In this document: positions 52,213 to 60,699 of the stretch, piece by piece
Layout: the number at the start of each line of letters is the position of its first letter
Numbering within the stretch: position 1 is the first letter of the stretch
DNA from: DASQZT01 sp963728965
GTDB lineage: Bacteria; Acidobacteriota; Terriglobia; Bryobacterales; Bryobacteraceae
NCBI GenBank assembly: GCA_963728965.1
Contig: CAVSMH010000001.1
Coordinates: forward strand, 124,001 to 188,000
Length of the DNA: 64,000 bases
Direction: 5' to 3'
Notes under the pieces: model-generated
Database searches by the model: none
What the model was told of the DNA's origin: nothing
The model's input: the letters and a program-made list of their open reading frames with translations, nothing else
Program-made: the position numbers and the translations under genes

Positions 52213-53769
52213 ATGGCGGAATGTTGGAGGTGGCTGGTGGTCGGCGCCGCTCTGGGGCTGACCGGCACGCCCGCCGGGCTCGCGCAGGCCGCGCATCGCT
52301 GCGCGGACCTCACCCAATACCGCGCGCCGGCGCTCGACTTGCGGATCGAAAAAGCCAAAGAGGTTCCGGCGTCGGAGCCGGGCGAGCGGTGGAGATCCGC
52401 GGTCGCGGCACTGCCGTCGTACTGCCGCGTCGAAGGCGTGATCGACCCGCGCACGGGCGCCGACGGGAAGAGTTACGGCATCGGTTTCGCGCTGGCGCTG
52501 CCCGAGCCCTGGAGCGGCCGTTTTCTGTTTCAGGGCGGGGGCGGATTGAACGGGACGGTGGCGTCGCCCGAGGGAGCGCAGGCGGCCGGGGGCGCTTCGG
52601 CGCTGGCCCGCGGCTTCGCGGTGGTGACGACCGATAGCGGGCATAAGGGCAAGGTCTTCGATGGCGGCTTCTTCCGCGATCAGCAGGCCAGCCTGGACTT
52701 CTACTATGTGGCCATCGGCCGGGTGGCGGCGCTCGCCCGCGAACTGATTGCCTGGTATTACGGGCGCGGCGCCGCGTATGCGTACTACGTGGGGTGTTCG
52801 ACGGGCGGACGCGAAGCGATGATCATGTCGCAACGCTACCCTCTCTATTTCGACGGCATCGTTTCGGGCGATCCCGCCATCCGAACCGGATACTCCAATC
52901 TCGCGCTGGGCTATATCGGCGCGGTATTCACGCGGCAGGCGCCGAAGGACGCCGCGGGGAAGGCGGCTGCCGAGCTGTTGTTTTCGGACGCGGACCGGAA
53001 GCTGATCGTCCGGGCGCTGCTGGAACGCTGCGATGGGAAGGATGGGATTGCGGACGGAATGATCTTCGATTCGCGCGGGTGCGACTTCGATCCGGCGATC
53101 CTGACGTGCGAGGGTGCGAAGACCGATGCGTGCCTGACGGCCGGCCAGGTGGAGGCGCTGAAGAAGGCCTTTGCGGGACCGAAGAACCGGCGGGGCGAAG
53201 CGGTGTATCCGGGCTTTCCGTACGATGCCGGAATCGCGGAGAGCGCCGGGCTGCCGGGCCTGCTGAACGGCCCGCGAATCCCGGTGCGAACAGGTGCGGA
53301 CGCGGCGAATTTCAACGTCGAGCGGGAGGCCGCCCGGATCGCGTCGAACACCAACGGGCTGCTCGGCGACAGCACCTGGACGAACCTGAGCACGTTCGCC
53401 GGCCACGGCGGCAAACTGATCTTCTACCATGGCATGAGCGACCCCTGGTTTTCGCCGCTGGATACGCTGAGGTATTACGACAAGATGGCCAGGGACACGG
53501 GCGGAGCCGCCCCGGTGACCGCGTGGAGCCGCCTCTACCTCGTGCCGGGCATGGGCCACTGCCAGGGAGGAAGCGCGGCGCTCGACCGTTTCGACATGCT
53601 CACCGCGATCGTGAATTGGGTGGAGAAGGGCGAGGCTCCGGACGCGGTGGTGGCTACCGGCCGCGCCTTCCCGGGGCGAAGCCGGCCACTGTGCCCGTAT
53701 CCGCGGTATGCCGCATACACCGGCAAGGGCAACCCGAACGACTCTCGGAACTTCACCTGCCGGGAGTAA
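52213..53769 (+). CDS. Secreted tannase/feruloyl esterase family protein
   Basis: The protein has 518 aa. A signal peptide (WLVVGAALGLTGTPAGLAQA) precedes an alpha/beta-hydrolase of the tannase family. The nucleophile is in YYVGCSTGGREAM, the Asp in IFYHGMSDPWFSP and the His in PGMGHCQGG. Cysteines adjacent to the Ser and His make the CS-D-HC motif diagnostic of this family, in which a disulfide bridges the active site. It hydrolyses ester bonds in gallate, ferulate or related plant phenolic esters. The gene has AAGAGGACGG upstream and sits alone. Other members also hydrolyse terephthalate esters, so the substrate is open. Confidence 0.92.
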   Translation: MAECWRWLVVGAALGLTGTPAGLAQAAHRCADLTQYRAPALDLRIEKAKEVPASEPGERWRSAVAALPSYCRVEGVIDPRTGADGKSYGIGFALALPEPWSGRFLFQGGGGLNGTVASPEGAQAAGGASALARGFAVVTTDSGHKGKVFDGGFFRDQQASLDFYYVAIGRVAALARELIAWYYGRGAAYAYYVGCSTGGREAMIMSQRYPLYFDGIVSGDPAIRTGYSNLALGYIGAVFTRQAPKDAAGKAAAELLFSDADRKLIVRALLERCDGKDGIADGMIFDSRGCDFDPAILTCEGAKTDACLTAGQVEALKKAFAGPKNRRGEAVYPGFPYDAGIAESAGLPGLLNGPRIPVRTGADAANFNVEREAARIASNTNGLLGDSTWTNLSTFAGHGGKLIFYHGMSDPWFSPLDTLRYYDKMARDTGGAAPVTAWSRLYLVPGMGHCQGGSAALDRFDMLTAIVNWVEKGEAPDAVVATGRAFPGRSRPLCPYPRYAAYTGKGNPNDSRNFTCRE

Positions 53770-53790
53770 CTGCCGCGCGCGTCGGGCCGG

Positions 53791-54888
53791 CTACTCGATG
53801 GACCCCGTCACCACGCGGTACTTGCTGCGGTCCGACAGGTTCTTCGGACGGTACGGTTTGTCGAGTTGTGCCGACATGCGCAGAAAGGCGCTTTCGTGCA
53901 CGAGGGATCCCTCGGGAATCCGACGCCAACGCCCCAGCGGAACGCGGAATCCGCGCTTGCGCGTGATGTGGTTGTAGGGCAGCCTGGGAAATACCTCCAG
54001 CACCCGCCACCAGAGGGTGAGCGAGTTGTGCAACATGGCGGCTGGATTGGGCTTGGCTGCGGCACCATCGCGGCCCCGGCCTAATACCGATTCCACGCGG
54101 TCGGAAAGCACTCGCAGCCCCGCATTCCGGGCTTCGCGGATCATCCACTCGAGGGTGATCTTGGCGAGACCGCTATTCTCCTCGGCGTAGCCGCCGCCGA
54201 TGTCGCTGTGTACCCCCGGAAACCACACCTGCTGGATATCCTGCCCCTTGGCGGGTGACCACAGGTTCTGGCGGTAGAAGGCCCGGCGCTCGTCGATGGA
54301 CACCGCATGCCGGCCGGTCACGATATCCGGATTGAACGCCGTGTACGGCAGCTTGAGCGGCGTGTAGACCTGGCCCACCGAGCTGACCGTGTCCCAGACG
54401 CCGACGAAATGCGGCTTCACGTCCATGGACGAAAATGCTGCGCGGAATTTCTTGGCGATTTCCGGGCTGCCCTGTTTTCCGTACTTTTTCATAAGCCGGA
54501 TGGCATAGGGCACGAGCGCCACATCGCCGCAGCGAATGAGTCCGCACACATGCAGCATGGCGCACAGCGCCCGCGCCGTGTACGCGCCCCGGCTGAATCC
54601 GAAGACGAACAGCCGGTCGTCCGCGCGGAGGTTTTCCATCAGCCACGCATACTGATCCGCCAGGTGGTGGGAGATGCCGTATCCGAATGCCAGGCCGAAT
54701 ATCTTCGTCCAGAGGCGGCTGAATCCGTTCAGGGCGTAGGGCGACCCCATGCTGCCCAGTCCCGGATGATAGTAGCTGACCTGCTCGGGACTGTGCTCCA
54801 GAACGGAGTACAGGCGAACCACGTTGGTGTTGTGGACGCCGAACTCGTTGTTGGTGCCGTCGCAACAGACCACGATATTTCTGCCCAT
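53791..54888 (-). CDS. DUF2235 alpha/beta-hydrolase
   Basis: The protein has 365 aa with no signal peptide. The DUF2235 start NIVVCCDGTNNEFGVHNTNV is followed by the nucleophile elbow FVFGFSRGAYTARAL and further conserved segments PHFVGVWDTVSSVG and QQVWFPGVHSDIGGGYAEE, which supply Ser, Asp and His of the triad. The family includes the Tle1 phospholipase effectors of type VI secretion, but many stand-alone members exist. Nothing related to type VI secretion is nearby. GGAGG lies 5 nt before the ATG. It is divergent from the glutaminyl cyclase gene and convergent with tannase. Substrate unknown. Confidence 0.9.
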   Translation of the reverse strand: MGRNIVVCCDGTNNEFGVHNTNVVRLYSVLEHSPEQVSYYHPGLGSMGSPYALNGFSRLWTKIFGLAFGYGISHHLADQYAWLMENLRADDRLFVFGFSRGAYTARALCAMLHVCGLIRCGDVALVPYAIRLMKKYGKQGSPEIAKKFRAAFSSMDVKPHFVGVWDTVSSVGQVYTPLKLPYTAFNPDIVTGRHAVSIDERRAFYRQNLWSPAKGQDIQQVWFPGVHSDIGGGYAEENSGLAKITLEWMIREARNAGLRVLSDRVESVLGRGRDGAAAKPNPAAMLHNSLTLWWRVLEVFPRLPYNHITRKRGFRVPLGRWRRIPEGSLVHESAFLRMSAQLDKPYRPKNLSDRSKYRVVTGSIE

Positions 54889-54965
54889 GAGACCTCCAGG
54901 AGCCGAACATTCTACTCGATGTCATGGCGCGAGGCACTCGCACCATTACGCCAATGCTATGTTTG

Positions 54966-55745
54966 ATGGATATGCGCATCGTGATCGTCGCAGCCGTCGT
55001 CGCGGCTTGCGCCTGCGGGCCTGCCACTCAGGCTGGCAGCACGCCCGAATACACCTACCAGATCGTACACACTTATCCTCACGACCGCGCCGCCTTCACC
55101 CAGGGACTCTTCTACCTGGATGGCTTCTTGTACGAAAGCACGGGGCTCGAGGAGCAGTCCTCCGTACGCAAGGTGAAATTCGAAACCGGCGAGGTGCTGC
55201 AGAAACACGAGATTCCCGGGCAGTATTTCGGCGAAGGCATTGTCAACTGGAAAGACCGCCTGCTGGAACTCACGTGGAAAGCGCAAACCGGCTTCGTCTA
55301 CGACCTCGCCAGCTTCACGCCGCGCAGCGAGTTTCACTACCCGGGCGAAGGCTGGGGCCTTACGCAGGACGGCAAACGCATTATCATGAGCGACGGCAGC
55401 GCCCAGCTTCGCTTCTGGGATCCGGAGACTTTGCGGGAAACGGGCCGGATCACGGTGACGGACCAGGGCGAGCCTGTAGCGAAACTGAACGAACTCGAAT
55501 GGATTAAAGGCGAGATTTTCGCCAACGTCTGGGAGACCGAACGGATTGCTCGCATCGATCCGAAATCCGGGAAGGTGGTGGCCTGGATCGATCTCACCGG
55601 GCTGTTGACTCCGTCCGACCTGATGGAAGGCCCGTTGCAGACGGACGTGCTGAACGGCATCGCTTATAACGCCGCGGACGACCGCCTCTTCGTCACCGGA
55701 AAGCGCTGGCCGAAACTGTTCGAGATCCGGCTGGTGAAGCGCTGA
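54966..55745 (+). CDS. Glutaminyl-peptide cyclotransferase (beta-propeller type)
   Basis: The protein has 259 aa from ATG 54966; ATG 54972 is an alternative. A short signal with a possible lipobox (VVAAC) leads into the five-bladed propeller of the plant/bacterial QC family: YPHDRAAFTQGLFYLDGFLY, FGEGIVNWKDRLLELTWKA, GEGWGLTQDGKRIIMSDGS, KLNELEWIKGEIFANVWET and VLNGIAYNAADDRLFVTGK. The enzyme converts N-terminal Gln of exported proteins to pyroglutamate, protecting them from aminopeptidases, in the periplasm. It is convergent with hpnE, with stops 9 bp apart. Confidence 0.93.
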   Translation: MDMRIVIVAAVVAACACGPATQAGSTPEYTYQIVHTYPHDRAAFTQGLFYLDGFLYESTGLEEQSSVRKVKFETGEVLQKHEIPGQYFGEGIVNWKDRLLELTWKAQTGFVYDLASFTPRSEFHYPGEGWGLTQDGKRIIMSDGSAQLRFWDPETLRETGRITVTDQGEPVAKLNELEWIKGEIFANVWETERIARIDPKSGKVVAWIDLTGLLTPSDLMEGPLQTDVLNGIAYNAADDRLFVTGKRWPKLFEIRLVKR

Positions 55746-55754
55746 GCGGCGGAT

Positions 55755-57059
55755 TCAACTGATATCCGGCACCAGGAATCGCGCCGGTTGTCCGGCTGCC
55801 TGGGCCACGGCTTCGGCCGCCAGGTAACCGCTGCGCACGGCACCCTCCATGGTGGCGGGCCAGCCCGAGCGGGTCCAATCGCCGGCCAGGAAGACGCGCG
55901 GCAGGCCAGCTTCGGGAGTGGGGCGCAGGGCCTCCGTTTCGGGCGCCGCCGAAAACGTCGCACGCTGCTCCTTGATTACGTGCGCTTTCACCAGGTTGGC
56001 TTCGCGCACCCGCGGAAAATAGAGCCGGAGGTCGCCCACTGCAATATCGATGATCTCGTTCCGCGACAGGTTGGTGAGATCGCGCGACGCGCTCACCACC
56101 AGTTGCAGGTAGCGCCCCGAATCCTTGTTGAACATCCACTGCATGGTGCGGTCGAGCAGGGTGGCGTGGGGCAGGGTAGTGATCTCGCGATCGAACCAGA
56201 GGTGCACGCCGGTGATGGGTGAATGCTCGAGGCGGGGCGCCTCCATGCCCACCGCTTCCAGGCGTTCGAAGGGCAGCGCGCTGATGTAGTGATCGGCCGT
56301 GTGCAACTCGCCCGCCACGCGGAAACCGGCATCTTCGATACGTTCGACGGGAGCGCGAAAATGAAACACGACCTTGCCGAGGCGCTGCCACACGCCGGTG
56401 CTATAGAGTTGCGCCAGCGGGATGGAGGGGATTCCCATTTCATACCCATCGGCCCTGGCCATGAACCCCAGCCAGAAGACTTGGAAACCGTGTACGGCGG
56501 CCATGCGGTCGAGGTCTTCGTTGACGGCGCTGACCAGGATCTGGCGCCAGAAGCGGTCGATGGCGCGCGGCGTCTGGCGTTTTTGCAGGAGCCAGTCGAG
56601 CATGCTGATGCGGTCGAGGTCTTTGCGGCGAGTACGCTCGCGCCGGATGGCGGCCAGCGCCCGTGCGATGCGCAGCTTGTCACCGCGGTTGAGGCAGTGC
56701 ATTTTCAGAAACGCCGCGGTGAAGTGGAAGGGCGCCGGCAGACGGCCGCGGCGCAGCACGGAGATGCGTCCGCCGGGCTCCAGGAAATAAAACTCGCGAT
56801 AGAAACGGATGCGGTCGCGGACCCCCAGGCGTCCGTAGAAATCGAGCAGGTTGACGCAACAGCGCAACAGGATGTGCTGGCAGTTGTCGATGATCTCGGG
56901 TTCCTCTTCGGGGCTGGAAACCGGGAGGGGAAACGATGTCGCCCGCCCGCCCAGATACGACCGCGACTCGAAAACCTCCACATCGAAACCGGCGCCCCCC
57001 AGGGCGGCCGCCGCTGACAGCCCGGCGAGTCCGCCGCCGGCGATCAATACCTTCGGCAT
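55755..57059 (-). CDS. hpnE: Hydroxysqualene dehydroxylase-like FAD oxidoreductase
   Basis: The protein has 434 aa. An FAD-binding Rossmann motif opens the protein (VLIAGGGLAGLSAAAALGGA), followed by the phytoene-desaturase-like GGRATSFPLP and the HpnE signature DNCQHILLRCCVNLLDFYGR. The C-terminal FAD motif is VFLAGDWTRSGWPATMEGAV. HpnE reduces hydroxysqualene to squalene for hopanoid synthesis, downstream of HpnD and HpnC. Neither gene is adjacent, so hpnE stands apart here. No strong Shine-Dalgarno precedes the ATG; a GATACT hexamer ends 5 nt upstream. Carotenoid-type desaturases are the alternative, but the signature favours HpnE. Confidence 0.88.
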   Translation of the reverse strand: MPKVLIAGGGLAGLSAAAALGGAGFDVEVFESRSYLGGRATSFPLPVSSPEEEPEIIDNCQHILLRCCVNLLDFYGRLGVRDRIRFYREFYFLEPGGRISVLRRGRLPAPFHFTAAFLKMHCLNRGDKLRIARALAAIRRERTRRKDLDRISMLDWLLQKRQTPRAIDRFWRQILVSAVNEDLDRMAAVHGFQVFWLGFMARADGYEMGIPSIPLAQLYSTGVWQRLGKVVFHFRAPVERIEDAGFRVAGELHTADHYISALPFERLEAVGMEAPRLEHSPITGVHLWFDREITTLPHATLLDRTMQWMFNKDSGRYLQLVVSASRDLTNLSRNEIIDIAVGDLRLYFPRVREANLVKAHVIKEQRATFSAAPETEALRPTPEAGLPRVFLAGDWTRSGWPATMEGAVRSGYLAAEAVAQAAGQPARFLVPDIS

Positions 57060-57105
57060 TCGATAGTATCCCCTTGGGCAGGTAATCCCTGCCCCGACAC
57101 CAGTA

Positions 57106-57545
57106 CTATTTCAGAGCGATTTCAATCCGCGTCCGAGTCACTTTCCCCGATAGACGAACGACGAGCTTTTTGGTTCCGAAATTGGGATTTTGCGGCGGCG
57201 GCGCAAATATGCTCACAGCGTCCCAAACAGCGTCCCTGGGAGAGAGGATGCGCGCTTCCAACTCGGCATCGCCGTTCTGTAAAAATGCGGTCGCATGGTC
57301 GAGGGTATGGCCCGCGTCGGTGACCATTCCCCAGGCCGGGAGGCAGGACTTCGTCCGCCTGCCGTTTGAGGCTGGCCCGGATGCCGCCGGCAGTGGAATC
57401 GGAAATCACCAGTGCCTGAAGACGTTTGAAATCGGCGGTGGTGGCGATCAGGCGCGGGTGCTCTTTGCGCAGCGTCTGGAGCGGATGCTCGGGCACAGCC
57501 GCCGAGGCCCCTGGCCGCCACCATCGACGCGATCAACCGGAGCAT
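57106..57545 (-). pseudogene. Heparinase II/III-family gene remnant with large internal deletion
   Basis: The minus strand keeps an AAGGAGG site and a start (MLRLIASMVAARGLGG). After a frame change it reads EHPLQTLRKEHPRLIATTAD and FKRLQALVISDSTAGGIRAS, the N-terminal part of heparinase II/III-like secreted lyases. At about 57335 it jumps in another frame to TDAGHTLDHATAFLQNGDAE, ARILSPRDAVWDAVSIFAPP and VVRLSGKVTRTRIEIALK, the typical C-terminal end. The catalytic middle, normally several hundred residues, is gone. Both ends are in the right order and orientation, so a deletion explains the structure. Confidence 0.7.
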
Positions 57546-57606
57546 GACCTCCTTCATTCTAATTCTTGGACGGGCACAAGTTCCCAATCGGACGCCCGAA
57601 TCCGCG

Positions 57607-57612
57607 TATACT
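57607..57612 (+). promoter_or_regulatory. -10 hexamer of the TIM-barrel gene, leaderless arrangement
   Basis: TATACT ends 7 nt before ATG 57620. No purine-rich ribosome binding site lies between. No clear -35 is seen at 17 nt. Confidence 0.45.
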
Positions 57613-57619
57613 GCTGGTG

Positions 57620-58645
57620 ATGACCCGACGCCAAATGATCGCCCTGGCCGCGGCCGCTCCGCTGGCGGCATCCGCGCCGCCCGAAACCAGGCTGGGAATC
57701 GATCTCTTCAGCCTGCGCTCGCAAAACTGGTCGCCGTTCCAACTGCTGGACTACAGCGCCAGACAGGGCGCCAAGGTGGTCCATTTTTCGGAGATCCGGT
57801 TCATCGGCAGCCTCGAGCCGGACAACCTGAAGCAGGTGCGGGCGCACGCCGAGAAGCTGGGCATCGAGATCGAAATCGGCATGCGCTCCATCTGCCCCAC
57901 CTCGAAAATGTTCGACGCGGGCGCGGGCACGGCCGACGAGCAGCTTGCGAGGATGATCGATTCAGCCGTGACGGTGGGCTCCAAGATCGTGCGGGCGGTG
58001 CTGGGAAGCGCAGAAGACCGCAAGCCCGGACCCATCGACCGCCATATCGAGAGCACCGTGGCGGTGCTGCGGAAGTCGCGGCAGAAGGCGCTGGACGCCA
58101 ACATCAAAATCGCCATCGAGAACCACGCCGGAGACATGCAGTCGCACGAGGTGAAGCGGCTGATCGAAGAGAGCGGGCGGGATTTCGTGGGTTCCTGCCT
58201 GGACTCGGGGAATCCGCTGTGGACGCTGGAAGACCCCCTGGTGGCGCTCGATACCCTGCATCCCTACGTGTTGACCAGCCACCTGCGCGACAGCGCGGTG
58301 TGGGCCACACCGGAAGGCGCGGCGGTGGCGTGGGTGCGGATGGGTGAAGGCAACGTGCACATCGAGGAGTTTGTCCGCAAGTATTCCGAGCTATGTCCGG
58401 GGCGCGCGCTGTCGCTCGAATCGATCGTCACCGGTCCGCGTATTTATGCGTATCGCAGCCCCGGATTCTGGGATGCGTACCACGACATTCCCGCGTGGGA
58501 GTTTGAGCGTTTCGTGGAGATCGCCGAGCGCGGCAAGCCGCACCCCGCACCGGCGCGAGGTGGGAGCCGGGAAGAAGCGCAACAACGCGAGCGCGAAGAC
58601 TTGGAAGCGAGCATCCGGTATACGCGCAAGCTGCTCGGCAGCTAA
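57620..58645 (+). CDS. Tat-exported sugar phosphate isomerase/epimerase-like TIM barrel
   Basis: The protein has 341 aa from ATG 57620, set by the Tat leader MTRRQMIALAAAAPLAASAP and the -10 hexamer just upstream. The xylose-isomerase-like barrel includes LGIDLFSLRSQNWSPFQLLD, VVHFSEIRFIGSLEPDNLKQ, IKIAIENHAGDMQSHEVKRL with a metal-ligand Glu, FVGSCLDSGNPLWTLEDPLV with Asp, and HPYVLTSHLRDSAV with His. A Lys/Glu-rich tail ends the protein. The metal-binding residues look intact. Neighbours are a heparinase remnant and a sensor kinase, so context gives little help. The substrate is unknown. Confidence 0.85.
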   Translation: MTRRQMIALAAAAPLAASAPPETRLGIDLFSLRSQNWSPFQLLDYSARQGAKVVHFSEIRFIGSLEPDNLKQVRAHAEKLGIEIEIGMRSICPTSKMFDAGAGTADEQLARMIDSAVTVGSKIVRAVLGSAEDRKPGPIDRHIESTVAVLRKSRQKALDANIKIAIENHAGDMQSHEVKRLIEESGRDFVGSCLDSGNPLWTLEDPLVALDTLHPYVLTSHLRDSAVWATPEGAAVAWVRMGEGNVHIEEFVRKYSELCPGRALSLESIVTGPRIYAYRSPGFWDAYHDIPAWEFERFVEIAERGKPHPAPARGGSREEAQQREREDLEASIRYTRKLLGS

Positions 58646-58658
58646 GTCGGCGGCGGAG

Positions 58659-60699
58659 TCATGGGCTCCACTTGCGGAGAATGCTCTCCATGGTCGCCGG
58701 GGTGACGGGTTTCGAAACGTAGTCGTCCATGCCCGCCGCAGTGCATTGTTCGCGGGTTCCCGCGATGGCGTGGGCCGTGAGCGCCACAATCGGGGTTCGG
58801 GCTTCACTCGGTTCGCGTGACCGGATCTCCCGGGATGCGGCAAACCCGTCCATCTCGGGCATGCCGCAATCCATGAGGATCAGATCGTAGGGGAACCGTC
58901 CGATCATCTGTACGGCTTCTCTGCCGTTGGCCGCCAAGTCCACATGACAGCCCAGCTTTTCCAGCATCCGGACGGCGATTTTCTGGTTCACCGGATTGTC
59001 CTCGGCAACCAGGATGCGGCGGCGACGGGCGGCGAGGTCGCGCTCCAGCGCTTCGCGTGACGACCCTGGATCGGAGGGATCGGATTCCTGGGGCGCGGCC
59101 GGGGCCAAGGGAAGAGTTAGCAGGAACCGAGAGCCGGTGCCATACTCGCTGGTCACGGTCAGCGATGCACCCATCAATTCCGCCAGTTCGCGCGAGAGGG
59201 CCAGGCCGAGGCCGGCGCCTTCGCGCCGTTTCCTGAGCGACGAATCCACCTGGCTGAACTTGCGGAACAGCAAGGGGAGTTGGTCTGCCGCAATGCCGAT
59301 GCCGGTGTCTTCGACCACGATTCGGAAGAGATGGCGGCCGTCGTCCATGGGGGAGGAAGCCACACACAGACTCACCCTGCCGCGATCGGTGAACTTGATG
59401 GCATTGCTGAGGAGATTGAGGACAATCTGGCGCGCGCGGCCGGAGTCGGACCATACCCAGCGAACGTCGGTCTGAGCGAGAAAATCGTATTCGAGCCCTT
59501 TGGCGAGCGCCTGGGGGGTGAGAAAGTCGGCCGTTTCCGACAGGCAGGCGACGATATCGAAAGCGCCCGGCTCGATGGTCATTCGGCCGGCTTCGATCTT
59601 CGAGAGATCGAGAATGTCGTTCACGATGCTGAGCAGCGAATTACCCGACCGGCGGATGGTTTCGGCGTAGTCCCGCTGCTCGTCGTTGAGGGGCATATCG
59701 AGAAGCAGCCCGGTGGCGCCGATGATCCCGTTCATGGGGGTGCGAATCTCGTGGCTCATGTTGGCCAGGAACTCGCTTTTGGCGCGGTTGGCATTTTCGG
59801 CTTCGGTTTTGGCGCGCTCGAGTTCCACCGCGCGGGCCTGAGCGTCGGCCTCGGCGCGCTTGCGGTCGCTGATGTCGCGGCAAAGACACAGGACGGCCGG
59901 CTGGTGGCGGTAGCGGAACACGCGGCTATTGATTTCTACCGGCATCTCCGAGCCGTCCTTTCGCAGATGGACCGTTTCGATCAGGGCTTCGCCGTGCTCC
60001 AACAGACTGGCTCGCCTGTCCGGCATGTCACAGGCGGATCGCGGCGCATCGATTTGCGGAATCGACATAGTGAGCAACTCGTCGCGGGTATAGCCAAGCC
60101 GCTCGCACGCCACCTGATTGGCCTCCAGGAAGCGGCCTTCGGAATCGGCGATGAAGATGGCATCGTTGGCAGTATCGAAGAGGGTGCGGAATTCGGCAGC
60201 CGATTGGAGCAATGCCATTTCCACCTGCGCCTGCCGGCGTCGTCGCCGACGCGTCTCCAGGCCGTAGGAAAGATCGGCCGCCAGTTCCTCCAGCAGGCAC
60301 ATCTCTTCGGGGTGGAAGGCATCGCGCTCCGAAGCGTAGATCGTCAGGGTGCCGATCACCTCGTCGTCGCACCGCAGAGGCAAGGCCACAAGGGCTTTGT
60401 AGCCGTACGTTTCGGCCCGTTCCCGCCAGGGCGCGAAAGCCGGATCGGAGGCGGCATCGTTGCAGATGGCGCACTGTCCGGTGCGGATGCTGGTGCCGGC
60501 CGGTCCGCGCCCGGCGGGTGAGTCATCCCAGGTGACACCCAGGGATTTCACGTACTCCAGGCTGGTTCCTTCGGCGGCGACGACGCGCACGGTTTTGCGG
60601 GGGTCCCGTTCGGCGAAACCGATCCATGCCAGCGGATAGCCGCCGGTATGAGTGATGGCCTCGCAGATATCGCGGAGCAGCCGGGCCTCGTCTCCCCCC
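58659..60699 (-). CDS. Hybrid sensor histidine kinase, C-terminal half (GAF-PAS-HisKA-HATPase-REC), separated by frameshift
   Basis: From the G run at 60694-60699 the frame reads DEARLLRDICEAITHTGGYP, then a GAF-like domain (YGYKALVALPLRCDDEVIG), a PAS domain (TLFDTANDAIFIADSEGRF), the phosphoacceptor FLANMSHEIRTPMNGIIGAT, an ATPase domain with N, G1 and G2 boxes (LLSNAIKFTD, VEDTGIGIA, GAGLGLALSRELAELMG) and a receiver domain (RILVAEDNPVNQKIA, phosphoacceptor in LILMDCGMPEMDGF, SKPVTPATM). This half has no evident start of its own. It continues the protein encoded upstream in another frame, so the original gene spanned 58659-62185. Confidence 0.85.

Noticed and set aside
53791..54888. DUF2235 protein as a type VI secretion effector
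   Set aside because: No VgrG, Hcp, PAAR or immunity gene is adjacent. Stand-alone DUF2235 hydrolases are common.
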